NCBI GenBank assembly: GCA_964414595.1
Contig: CAYPXJ010000002.1
Location: 28,257 to 92,256 of the forward strand
Direction of reading: 5' to 3'
Length of the DNA: 64,000 nt
Source of the DNA: CAYPXJ01 sp964414595
GTDB taxonomy: Bacteria > Pseudomonadota > Alphaproteobacteria > Rickettsiales > CAIJLX01
Below are positions 34,068 through 41,711 of this stretch, piece by piece; positions within the stretch are counted from its first letter, which is position 1, and each line of letters opens with the position of its first letter. The translations under genes and the position numbers were made by a program. Under the pieces are notes generated by a model. It made no database searches. It saw only the letters and a list, made by a program, of their open reading frames with translations, and had not been told where the DNA came from.

Positions 34068-35893
34068 GCCGCCATAAGCTTATCGCTGGTTTTCGGGGCA
34101 GGAATCGCCGCGCGCTCCTGGAAAACCGCATCCTGAAAATAAAGCGGCTGCTGGCCGTAAATGGCGGGGAAACCTGCGCAGTAAATCACCATATCGCCCG
34201 CCTCGCGTATCATGCCGTCGCTGTCTTTCTTCGGCCCCGGCATACGCATCGTTTCATCGACCGTAAGCAATGGCCTCTGCACTTCCTGCATCACGCGCGA
34301 CACCTGACCGTGCAGCGGGCCGATGCGTTTGCCGCTGGTGGTAATCTGCTCTTTGACGATGGTGGTCTGTCCCGTCAGTTTGGAAAGATGTTCCGCCGTT
34401 TCCAGTCGGTTCGGCGGAAAGGCGACCTGAATATGGCAGTTGGAGGTAATGCTTTCCTCCTTGCCGTAGCCGGTGACGGGATTCTGCAACTGGTTGATGT
34501 CCTGTACGATAATGTAACACTTGATGCCGTAACCGGCGACGAACGCCAGCGATTCCTGCATGATTTCCAGTTTGCCGAGGCTTGGAAACTCGTCCAGCAT
34601 CATCAACAGCCGGTGGCGGTAATGCGGCTTATGGCGTCCGTTCTCGAATTCCATACGGTCGGCCAGCAACCGCAATATCATATTCACCACGATGCGCATC
34701 AACGGACGCAGGCGCGACTTGTCGTTGGGCTGCGTCACGATATAGAGGCTGACGGGCCTCTCGTGATTCATCAGGTCACGAATCCGAAACTCGGATTTGC
34801 CGACATTGCGCGCCACCACCGGGTCACGGTAGAGCGAAAGATAGGATTTCGTGGTGGAAAGCACGCTGCCCGCCTCCTCTTCCGGGCGATCCAGCATATC
34901 GCGCCCCGCTGCGGCGACGGCGGGATGCGGCGCGTTGTTCCGGTGCTTATAGATCGTCATTTCTTTCCATAGCTCATGCACCGGCTTTTCCGGGTTGGAA
35001 AGCATGGCGTCAAGCATGGGCAGATTGGCAATCTTTCCCTCATGCGCGCTTTTATAAAGCAGATGAAGAATTGCGCCGACAATCAGCGATTGCGCCGTCT
35101 TCTGCCAGTGGTCGGTGAGACCCTTCCCGTCCGGATCGACCATCAGCGTCGCAAGATTCTGCACGTCGCCCACTTCGTATTCCGTGCCCAGGCGGATTTC
35201 TTCCAGCGGATTGAAGCCGACGCTCGCAATCGTACTGGCCGGATCGAAACGCAGCACTTTATGCCCGGCGGACTTTCTCCATCCGGCGGTCATTTCCCAA
35301 AGTTCGCCTTTGAGATCGAGAATCACTGCGCTGTGTTCCCAACTCAGCAGCGTCGGCACCACCAGACCGACGCCCTTGCCGCTTCGGGTCGGCGCGAAAC
35401 ATAACACATGCTCCGGGCCGTTATGCCGCAAATAATGACGGCGGCGGTGTTTATCAATCCACGCGCCGACGATAACGCCCCGGTTATTCAGCAAAGACGC
35501 CGCTTCAATATCGCGCCTGTCCGCCCAGCGCGCCGAACCGTGAATAAACTCGTTCGCCTTCGCGCTGTTGGATGTCACGAGGATGCGGAAAAACGCAAGC
35601 AACATCAGCCCCGCCGAAACCATAATCCCGACCGAGGCGGCTTTTTTGATGGCGAAAGGATACGTGTCGTAATAATGCCCCGCCCATTCCACGATTTTCC
35701 AGGGCGCGTAAACATCATGGAACGAACTGCCAAGCCCCGCCTGGTATGCAAAATCATGCGCAAACATCTGCGTAGCCGCCATAAAGCCGAAAATCAGCGA
35801 GGTCGCCACGAGAACGCTGCGCATGGCGCGGTCGGACGTTTTCGCTACCGCGCGAATTTGCGGGCCGACCCGGTTATTGCGTTTCTCGCTCAA
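34064..35893 (-). CDS. traG: TraG, VirD4-type coupling protein
   Basis: 609 residues. The start is TTG at 35893, supported by an AAGGAGG site six bases upstream, immediately after the traI stop. Two membrane helices lie near 28-50 and 80-105. Walker A 'CFAPTRSGKGVGLVVPTLL' is near 170 and Walker B 'LLMMLDEFPSLGKLE' near 430, followed by 'DINQLQNPVTGYG'. It brings the relaxase-DNA complex to the secretion channel. Confidence 0.95.
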   Translation of the reverse strand: MSEKRNNRVGPQIRAVAKTSDRAMRSVLVATSLIFGFMAATQMFAHDFAYQAGLGSSFHDVYAPWKIVEWAGHYYDTYPFAIKKAASVGIMVSAGLMLLAFFRILVTSNSAKANEFIHGSARWADRRDIEAASLLNNRGVIVGAWIDKHRRRHYLRHNGPEHVLCFAPTRSGKGVGLVVPTLLSWEHSAVILDLKGELWEMTAGWRKSAGHKVLRFDPASTIASVGFNPLEEIRLGTEYEVGDVQNLATLMVDPDGKGLTDHWQKTAQSLIVGAILHLLYKSAHEGKIANLPMLDAMLSNPEKPVHELWKEMTIYKHRNNAPHPAVAAAGRDMLDRPEEEAGSVLSTTKSYLSLYRDPVVARNVGKSEFRIRDLMNHERPVSLYIVTQPNDKSRLRPLMRIVVNMILRLLADRMEFENGRHKPHYRHRLLMMLDEFPSLGKLEIMQESLAFVAGYGIKCYIIVQDINQLQNPVTGYGKEESITSNCHIQVAFPPNRLETAEHLSKLTGQTTIVKEQITTSGKRIGPLHGQVSRVMQEVQRPLLTVDETMRMPGPKKDSDGMIREAGDMVIYCAGFPAIYGQQPLYFQDAVFQERAAIPAPKTSDKLMAA

Positions 35894-37717
35894 CTACATC
35901 CTCCTTGTCCGGCTGCGAATGCGGCCCTGGGGGGTGATGTCGATGGGTGTATCTATCGACATGCGGCGGACACGGTTAGCGGTGGGTTCGTCGATGGGCA
36001 GCACCAGCATTTCGGAGTGGTTTTTCAGAAGCAGCAGGGTCTTATCCTCGATATAGCGCAGACCCGCATAGGCGAATTTTCCGGCGTCCGCGCTTGTGAA
36101 TGGCCGGTGCGGTAAAATATCGCTGCATTTTTCGCGCTTGCCGTTTCTCTCGGCGATGTAACGCTGCGTGGCGTCTTCACTTGTGAGTTTATTATCGTTC
36201 GCCGTGAGCGCCTGCCGTTGCTTCTCCATCTCCGGTTCCAGAAACATGATGTTCATCTTCGCTCCGGCCTCGATGGCCTGTCTGCGGAACTCTTCCGTAC
36301 CCGTCACGTTGAGCTTCGGGCCGAAGCGCAGTATGGCAAGTTTCAGGGACGCTTCTATTACCTCACTGCTTACCTTCTCGGCCAGTCGGAATACTCTGCC
36401 GTCGTCGCGCAACACCGTCTGCGCCACCTGATAATGCACGGTGCCGCGTTTTGTGACCGCCTCAATCTTTGCACCCGCGCGGTAATTCACCCGCTCGACA
36501 TTCTCGCCGCCGATGGCGTTCGCCTGCACCGGCGTGCGCTCGTAGCGATTGCGCAATACTTCCAGCGCTTGGCTATCGCCCTCCCATGCTTTTGCTTTGA
36601 GCCAGTCGTACCAGACGACATGCCTGCCCTTCTCATAGACTTTTTGCTGATCCTTACGGTAGTCCTGATGAATCGCCGCCACCTCCCGGTTAAAACTTTC
36701 CGAGACGGCGCGGTAGAGCATGTTCTTCGCCTTCCGCCCCTTGGTGAGCGTAATCATCGCGCGCTTCGCCTTCGCGTTCTGAATGGCGACCGAGACTCTC
36801 CGCTCTTTGCGCTGCCTTGCCCGTTCCTTCAACACCGCATGGCGCTGCTTACGCTGCGATTTCTCCTGCTGATACTGTTCCCATAATTGCCGCGTATCCA
36901 CGTTGGAGACGACCGGCTTCGCCTCATACCGCGCCACCGGCGTCACCTGCTGCGTCATCGCTCTATACGGGCCCAACTTTTTCTCCAGCGCGTTCTTCGA
37001 TCGATTCCGCGATACCGACCTCGCTTTGGCGGCACTCGTACCATCCGTCACCACCAGCCCGTTGCCGCGCTCCTGCAGACTTAGTCCGTTCCGTGCCAAT
37101 GCGTGATGCAATTCTTCCCAGCCGGTCGCCGCCAGCAATTCCTTCAAACATCCCCGCTTCATCCAGCCGATTAAACTCTCGATACCGGCGGCTCTTTCCA
37201 TATCCTGCGCCCTGGCTTCTCCCTGCGTCTGATACGGGATATGGTTATCGACCGCCAGATCGTAATCCCGTTCCAGCACCTCGCATAACGTACCGAGCGT
37301 CCGCTTGTCGTAATAGGGTTCATGGGCGGTAAAGCGTGTTGGATGGATTTTATTGATGGCGATATGGATATGGACATGATCCGTATCATAATGCACCGCG
37401 CTTACCCGCTGGTGCTCGCCATAGCCGAGCGCCTTGCAGATACGTTCCTCCACTGCGGTAAGCACTTCCGGCGACGGGTTCTCCCCCGCGCGGAACGACA
37501 GCAACAGATGATAGGTCTTATCTATGGTGGTGCGCATGTTCCTGGCCTGCACCGCCTCCACTTCCTCGGTCGCCCAATCGGGATTCTCATTATGGCAGTT
37601 GGTCACGCGCACCGTACCCACCCGTTCGTTCTTATCCTGCCCGTTGGTGATATAGGCGACCAGTTTGGCGAAGCTGCTGCGGTTCACATTCCGAAACTCG
37701 ATGCGCTTGGCGATCAT
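35894..37717 (-). CDS. traI: TraI, MOBP-type relaxase
   Basis: 607 residues from ATG 37717 (overlapping the traJ stop by ATGA); the open frame extends 83 codons upstream without protein character. Relaxase motif I 'NVNRSSFAKLVAYITNGQ' near 9, the metal-binding 'HYDTDHVHIHIAINKIHP' near 120-137. The long basic C-terminal region is rich in Arg/Lys and coiled. It nicks oriT and stays covalently attached to the 5' end through Tyr (Tyr near residue 22, 'AYIT'). Confidence 0.94.
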   Translation of the reverse strand: MIAKRIEFRNVNRSSFAKLVAYITNGQDKNERVGTVRVTNCHNENPDWATEEVEAVQARNMRTTIDKTYHLLLSFRAGENPSPEVLTAVEERICKALGYGEHQRVSAVHYDTDHVHIHIAINKIHPTRFTAHEPYYDKRTLGTLCEVLERDYDLAVDNHIPYQTQGEARAQDMERAAGIESLIGWMKRGCLKELLAATGWEELHHALARNGLSLQERGNGLVVTDGTSAAKARSVSRNRSKNALEKKLGPYRAMTQQVTPVARYEAKPVVSNVDTRQLWEQYQQEKSQRKQRHAVLKERARQRKERRVSVAIQNAKAKRAMITLTKGRKAKNMLYRAVSESFNREVAAIHQDYRKDQQKVYEKGRHVVWYDWLKAKAWEGDSQALEVLRNRYERTPVQANAIGGENVERVNYRAGAKIEAVTKRGTVHYQVAQTVLRDDGRVFRLAEKVSSEVIEASLKLAILRFGPKLNVTGTEEFRRQAIEAGAKMNIMFLEPEMEKQRQALTANDNKLTSEDATQRYIAERNGKREKCSDILPHRPFTSADAGKFAYAGLRYIEDKTLLLLKNHSEMLVLPIDEPTANRVRRMSIDTPIDITPQGRIRSRTRRM

Positions 37718-38058
37718 ACCTGCTTCACCTTCTCGTATAACAGCGCCTGCGCGTTCTGAATTTCTTTCAGCACTTCGCGTATCTCGGGGGTAACTTCCGG
37801 CGTCAGACGGTTCTCGTTGGTCAGCCACATTTTTAGCAACCCGCCAAGCCGTCCCAAATCCCCGTTGACCTTCGCAAGCTCCAGCACCGCGTCCGCATCG
37901 AAAATGGATTTGGGCTGATAGGAAAGGCCAAGCTCGCGCAGGTACGCGGAAACCGACATACTGCAATCAGCCGCTTTCTCTTTTATTGCCACTTCTTCCG
38001 TAGGCAAGGCCCATACTTTCAGTGGCCGCACGCGACATCTGGATGGTTTTTTCATCAC
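37714..38058 (-). CDS. traJ: TraJ/MobC-like relaxosome DNA-binding protein
   Basis: 114 residues. 'RPLKVWALPTEEVAIKEKAADCSMSVSAYLRELGL' (parts) gives a ribbon-helix-helix followed by helices, as in TraJ/MobC accessory proteins. A GGAGG site precedes two adjacent ATGs. It reads away from the oriT palindrome 68 bp upstream and probably binds it, as RP4 TraJ binds the arm next to nic. Confidence 0.85.
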   Translation of the reverse strand: MMKKPSRCRVRPLKVWALPTEEVAIKEKAADCSMSVSAYLRELGLSYQPKSIFDADAVLELAKVNGDLGRLGGLLKMWLTNENRLTPEVTPEIREVLKEIQNAQALLYEKVKQV

Positions 38059-38125
38059 ACCTCCTAAGACGGTAGTCGTCCCTCAGGGCAGGTTTACTGT
38101 TGAGCGTGAAGCGCGAATAAAAACG

Positions 38126-38158
38126 TAATGTAGGCCTACATTACACATCCTGCCCGCT
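38126..38158 (+). other. oriT: oriT core: perfect palindrome plus IncP-like nic site
   Basis: A perfect 20-bp palindrome, GTAATGTAGG/CCTACATTAC (38126-38145), is followed by CATCCTG (38147-38153) and CCCGC. IncP RP4 nic has ATCCTG cut before C followed by CCGG, so the predicted nick is between 38153 and 38154 on the plus strand. The DNA to the right (cargo, integrase) would enter the recipient first and the tra genes last, as in RP4. It lies just upstream of traJ. Confidence 0.85.
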
Positions 38159-38277
38159 TCAACCCCCTCTTCAATCACTACTATTAGTACAGTAAAACTT
38201 ATCCCTCTGCCACCAAAAGTTGCAGCAGCCAAATCGCTATGGCAAATATGTTACAGCTATGGGGATGGAACTTGGGG

Positions 38278-38652
38278 CTACTGACCCTGCGTCAGTCGCT
38301 TCTCGAACTTACCAATGGCTTTAATGAGGCTCATCACTTGCTTCACCAGGCCCTCATCAGAAATATCTTTAAACGGCTGGATAATGTCCCGGTAATATTT
38401 TGGTTCAGACTCCATGAACACTGACTCTTCTTCCTCCGGCAAGCCTTCATAAAAATATTCCAGCGGTACGTTGAGGGACTGGCAAAACCGGTAGAGGTTC
38501 GCCGCGCTGATGCGATTCGTGCCGTGCTCGTATTTCTGAATCTGCTGGAACGAAAGACCCAATGGCGCACCCAAAGATGCCTGACTCACGCCCAACTCTA
38601 CTCTCCGCGATTTCAAACGTCTGCCGATATAGATATTAATCGGGTCGGCCAT
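38278..38652 (-). CDS. XRE-family repressor, alphaproteobacterial type
   Basis: 124 residues, ATG at 38652 with AAGGAGG seven bases upstream. The HTH has 'IGRRLKSRRVELGVSQASLG' and 'SFQQIQKYEHGTNRISAANLYRF', the same subfamily as the regulator at 20925. It sits between oriT and a second, divergent regulator, so it is a likely controller of transfer genes. Confidence 0.87.
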   Translation of the reverse strand: MADPINIYIGRRLKSRRVELGVSQASLGAPLGLSFQQIQKYEHGTNRISAANLYRFCQSLNVPLEYFYEGLPEEEESVFMESEPKYYRDIIQPFKDISDEGLVKQVMSLIKAIGKFEKRLTQGQ

Positions 38653-38743
38653 AGCGCACCTCCTTTATGTAAACGAACATTGCCATTGCGTACCAACCTC
38701 TGTATTTATTCTCTGTTTATGAAGGGTTTAGCTTCACTCCAAA

Positions 38744-38784
38744 TCCATCCAGATATGGATTTATATTATCCATATCTGGATGGA
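38744..38784. promoter_or_regulatory. Twin palindromic operators between divergent regulators
   Basis: Two 17-bp arms are perfect inverted copies separated by 7 bp (38744-38760 and 38768-38784). Each arm is itself a dyad, ATCCA-N4-TGGAT. The dyad centres are 21 bp apart, two turns of helix, so two repressor dimers would sit on the same face of the DNA. Confidence 0.8.
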
Positions 38785-38818
38785 AATCAAGCATGATCTC
38801 TCTTATTTGGATAAATTT

Positions 38819-39271
38819 ATGAGCGATAGTGAAATTTCCCAAAGATTGCGCGCCATACGGGAGTTCACCGGCCTCAGCCGCGAGCGGTTCGCCAATTTGC
38901 TCGGTGTCGGTATGAGTTCCTGGCAAAAATATGAAGATAATCTGGCGTTTCCCGGCGGCAACGTTCTGTTGTCCTTATGCGAAAAAGGCTATAGCGCCGA
39001 TTGGGTTCTGACCGGCAACGGCAGTATGCTGCTGAAAGATGTGAAAGGCACATTTCCATTTGATGCGGCACTGCTGGCGCAAATCGTTGCCGAAGTGGAT
39101 GACGCGCTTAAATCCCAGAAACCAAAAATTTCCGATAGCAGGCGCAGCAAGCTATACGGCCTGATTTACGAAGAAGTGATGAACCAGCGCATGGAAGACG
39201 GGGCGAGAGGAAATGCAAAAACCACCCTGGACACCGATAAGATTGCCCGGCTGGTCAAACTCGCAATGTAA
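38819..39271 (+). CDS. CI/HTH-type phage-like repressor
   Basis: 150 residues from the ATG at 38819; an earlier in-frame ATG at 38780 lies inside the operator and is less likely. Neither has a strong ribosome-binding site, so the message may be leaderless or weakly translated. The HTH reads 'RLRAIREFTGLSRERFANLLGVGMSSWQKYEDN', then 'YSADWVLTGNGSML', the loop common to phage CI-like regulators. The C-terminal part is helical, without a peptidase motif. It should bind the twin dyads upstream and control itself and the next gene (15 bp gap). Confidence 0.82.
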   Translation: MSDSEISQRLRAIREFTGLSRERFANLLGVGMSSWQKYEDNLAFPGGNVLLSLCEKGYSADWVLTGNGSMLLKDVKGTFPFDAALLAQIVAEVDDALKSQKPKISDSRRSKLYGLIYEEVMNQRMEDGARGNAKTTLDTDKIARLVKLAM

Positions 39272-39286
39272 CCCGGCGTTCAGGCA

Positions 39287-40096
39287 ATGGCGAAGAAGAA
39301 AGACAAAATCGTTACGCTACACCCGGAGCGCGTTGCACAGGCCCGCGCCAAACAGAAACGCGATGCGGCTTCGGAAGAACGGCGATCGGAGATTCGCAAG
39401 ATTTTCGAGGAAGCCGGGGTAACGGGTAGACACGTTCCGAACAAAAAGCTCTGGTGGATTGGCGTAGCCGCCGTCGCGCTCGTCGCTATCGCCATAGGTT
39501 ACTTCCTCCCGCGCGGCGGCGTTCCTACGAACAATGCCGCTATCTTCTATAGCGCCGACAAGAAATCCGAGAGTGCGCAGATCGTAAATCCCGGCACTAT
39601 CAGCAAGTCGGATAGTTTGCTCAGTCAGTTCGATGGAATTGCCGTCAAACGGTTAAGCAAAACGGACGCATCGGGCAATCGCTTCTGGGGTGTAAGAAAA
39701 TTAAAAGAACTCCTGGGCAAGGAAGATGGAACATTTAAAACGCAGTTCCTCTATTTCGGTAACAATGGGGCATTCAGCGACAAAGGAATTGTCACCTGGA
39801 GTGATATACGGAAACACGATCCCAGCCGCTCCGAACATGTATTGGATTACGAATCCAACATCGTCACCGATAAAGCCCGGCAGGGCGATACGATGATTGT
39901 TGGAAAACGAAATAACACTCTTTTTATCATTATCACCGGACAACAAAGCATAGCCGAACATGAATTGCTCGGCAAATTGGGCATCGACAACGATATTGTG
40001 CAGAATGTGCCCATGCAGATTGTCGATGCTCCCGAAGACAAAAAGCAACCGGCGAAATCGGCTGAAGCCATTATCCTGGAAAAACTTTCCGAGTAG
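39287..40096 (+). CDS. Membrane-anchored protein with EcoRII-N-like domain
   Basis: 269 residues. The first 48 residues are strongly basic, a membrane helix follows at about 49-68 ('LWWIGVAAVALVAIAIGYFL'), and the rest is soluble. Residues 110-240 resemble the N-terminal effector/DNA-binding domain of EcoRII-type restriction enzymes ('VKRLSKTDASGN', 'GIVTWSDIRKHDPSRSEH', 'QGDTMIVGKRNNTLFIIITG'). No EcoRII catalytic domain is present. By the positive-inside rule the soluble part would face the periplasm. The gene ends back to back with an orphan DNA methyltransferase. The domain call is from memory of the family pattern. Confidence 0.55.
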   Translation: MAKKKDKIVTLHPERVAQARAKQKRDAASEERRSEIRKIFEEAGVTGRHVPNKKLWWIGVAAVALVAIAIGYFLPRGGVPTNNAAIFYSADKKSESAQIVNPGTISKSDSLLSQFDGIAVKRLSKTDASGNRFWGVRKLKELLGKEDGTFKTQFLYFGNNGAFSDKGIVTWSDIRKHDPSRSEHVLDYESNIVTDKARQGDTMIVGKRNNTLFIIITGQQSIAEHELLGKLGIDNDIVQNVPMQIVDAPEDKKQPAKSAEAIILEKLSE

Positions 40097-40933
40097 CTAA
40101 TCCAGCCCCAGCCGCTTCTTGGCTATTTTTATATATTCTGCGTTCAACTCTATCCCGATGCAGTTTCTGCCGGTTCTTTCGGTGACCAGCGCCGTTGTAC
40201 CGGCCCCGAAAAACGGGTCGAGCACCGTGCCACCTTTCGGGCAGCCCGCCAGAATACACGGCTCGATTAAATCCGGTGGATAGGTCGCAAAATGCCCTTC
40301 CCTGAAGGGTTGCACCGGCACCGACCAGACATTGCGCTTATTCTTTCCCTTGGGATGTTTCCAGCTTTGATTTCCTTGTGTTTCGTAGGGTTCACGAATC
40401 GCATCCGCATCGTAAAAATATTTCTTCGATCTGGTCAGGAGGAAAATATACTCAAGCGCTCGGGTAGGCCGATCTTTCACCGTTTCGGGGATAGGGTTCG
40501 GCTTATGCCACACGATTTCCGTGCGCAGGTACCAGCCGTCTTTTTGCAAAGCGAACGCGACCCGCCACGGGATACCGATTAAGTTCTTTACCGGCAGACC
40601 CTGCCATTTTCCCTTCGGCATGACTTTTACACCCTTCCGGCCCCGGATGGGTACGCTACGATCGCTGAATTCGACATGGTTCGGCCCGACGAAGCAGTCT
40701 CCGAGATTAAGCCACACCGTGCCTTTTGGGTGAAGCACACGCTTTATCTCTCGGAAGATGCGCACGAGATTGCGCGCATAGGCTTCCGGCGTCGTCTCCA
40801 TCCCCAGCTGACCGGGGATGCCGTAATCGCGCAAACCCCAATAAGGCGGACTCGTCACCACGCAATGAACGGAATTCGCTTCCAGCGTTTTCAAAACATC
40901 TTTGCACGAACCCTGTAGTATTTTGATACTCAT
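40097..40933 (-). CDS. DNA methyltransferase (beta-type N4/N6 class)
   Basis: 278 residues. Catalytic motif IV 'VTSPPYWGLRDYG' near 30-42 comes before the SAM motif I 'VLDPFFGAGTTALV' near 240, the beta order of N6/N4 methyltransferases; SPPY favours N4-cytosine, but adenine cannot be excluded. A target-recognition region lies between. No matching nuclease gene is adjacent, so it looks like an orphan enzyme that protects the element or marks DNA. Convergent with the EcoRII-N-like gene, 0 bp between stops. Confidence 0.9.
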   Translation of the reverse strand: MSIKILQGSCKDVLKTLEANSVHCVVTSPPYWGLRDYGIPGQLGMETTPEAYARNLVRIFREIKRVLHPKGTVWLNLGDCFVGPNHVEFSDRSVPIRGRKGVKVMPKGKWQGLPVKNLIGIPWRVAFALQKDGWYLRTEIVWHKPNPIPETVKDRPTRALEYIFLLTRSKKYFYDADAIREPYETQGNQSWKHPKGKNKRNVWSVPVQPFREGHFATYPPDLIEPCILAGCPKGGTVLDPFFGAGTTALVTERTGRNCIGIELNAEYIKIAKKRLGLD

Positions 40934-40996
40934 TTATTACCTGCCGTTAACCATTTAAGGCGCATTTCCTTAAAGCCGGAAGTCCGCTTGTTTATA

Positions 40997-41062
40997 AAAC
41001 CCGCAAAAAACGGCCAGAATAATTACCAACTAAAACTTAACGCGTTGATAATCTGCGGGTTT
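40997..41062. promoter_or_regulatory. Inverted repeat upstream of the GNAT gene
   Basis: AAACCCGCA (40997-41005) and TGCGGGTTT (41054-41062) are perfect inverted 9-mers 48 bp apart, in the divergent region between the methyltransferase and the GNAT gene. They could be binding half-sites or a long hairpin; no transcription-factor type is implied. Confidence 0.4.
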
Positions 41063-41099
41063 CCTGTTAAATATAGAGGACAATTTCAGGATACTTAGG

Positions 41100-41708
41100 A
41101 TGCTTGCTCCTGCATATGACGTGGATAACATACATTTTACCTTCACCCGCGATCCCCTGCTTCTACAGCAGTATTTCAAGGTGCGGGATGAAGTTTATGA
41201 AGAATATTTCCGTCTCCCCAGCGCTTCGCTGATTCACGATGACTACGATGACAATTTAGGTACTGACTTTCTCATCGTCAGTGATGGGAAAGAAGTGATC
41301 GGTGGCGCAAGAATTATCTTCCGGCTGCCGAAAAGTTCGTTTCTTCTACCTTTTGAGAGTGACGATTTTCTATTGATCCGCGTATTGCCGGATTACGATC
41401 TGGACTCAAAAATGTACTGTGAGGTAGATCGTACTGTATTGAGAGAGCCTTACCGCCGTGGGCACGTAGGGCGGGAGATCGTTCGCCAGGTAGCCTATTA
41501 CAGCAAGAATAAAGGCGCGGATTATCTCTTCACGGTCGATCCGCCGGTGCAGGCGCGGAATAACAAGCGTCATTGCTCCGCACTCGGTATCGATTTTCGT
41601 ATCTGTACGGATATTGACGTGCCGGATACGCCCGCTTTCAATGGGGTTAAAATGTTCCTGACGATTACGGACTTGAAATGCCCCGTTCCCGAAGCGCCGT
41701 GGTTTTGA
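41100..41708 (+). CDS. GNAT-fold protein resembling autoinducer synthases
   Basis: 202 residues. 'FKVRDEVYEEYFRLPSA' and 'DDYDDNLGTDFLIVSDGKEVIGGARIIFRLP' follow the Arg-x-x-Val-Tyr...Asp-x-Tyr-Asp...Gly-x-Ala-Arg layout of LuxI-like acyl-homoserine-lactone synthases; a GNAT strand follows in 'CEVDRTVLREPYRRGHVGREIVRQV'. It may make a signal molecule from SAM and an acyl donor, or be another acetyltransferase. No LuxR receptor lies nearby. It ends 3 bp before the convergent TonB receptor gene. Confidence 0.6.
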   Translation: MLAPAYDVDNIHFTFTRDPLLLQQYFKVRDEVYEEYFRLPSASLIHDDYDDNLGTDFLIVSDGKEVIGGARIIFRLPKSSFLLPFESDDFLLIRVLPDYDLDSKMYCEVDRTVLREPYRRGHVGREIVRQVAYYSKNKGADYLFTVDPPVQARNNKRHCSALGIDFRICTDIDVPDTPAFNGVKMFLTITDLKCPVPEAPWF

Positions 41709-41711
41709 TTT

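Noticed and set aside
34001..34972. 323-codon plus-strand open frame antisense to traF/traG
   Set aside because: His/Arg-rich and unlike any protein; traG on the other strand has all coupling-protein motifs.
37717..37966. N-terminal 83-codon extension of the relaxase
   Set aside because: It overlaps traJ and lacks relaxase character; motif I begins just after the ATG at 37717, which has an ATGA junction with traJ.
39287..40933. Complete type II restriction-modification pair
   Set aside because: The EcoRII-N-like protein has no catalytic domain and has a membrane helix; no other nuclease is adjacent to the methyltransferase.
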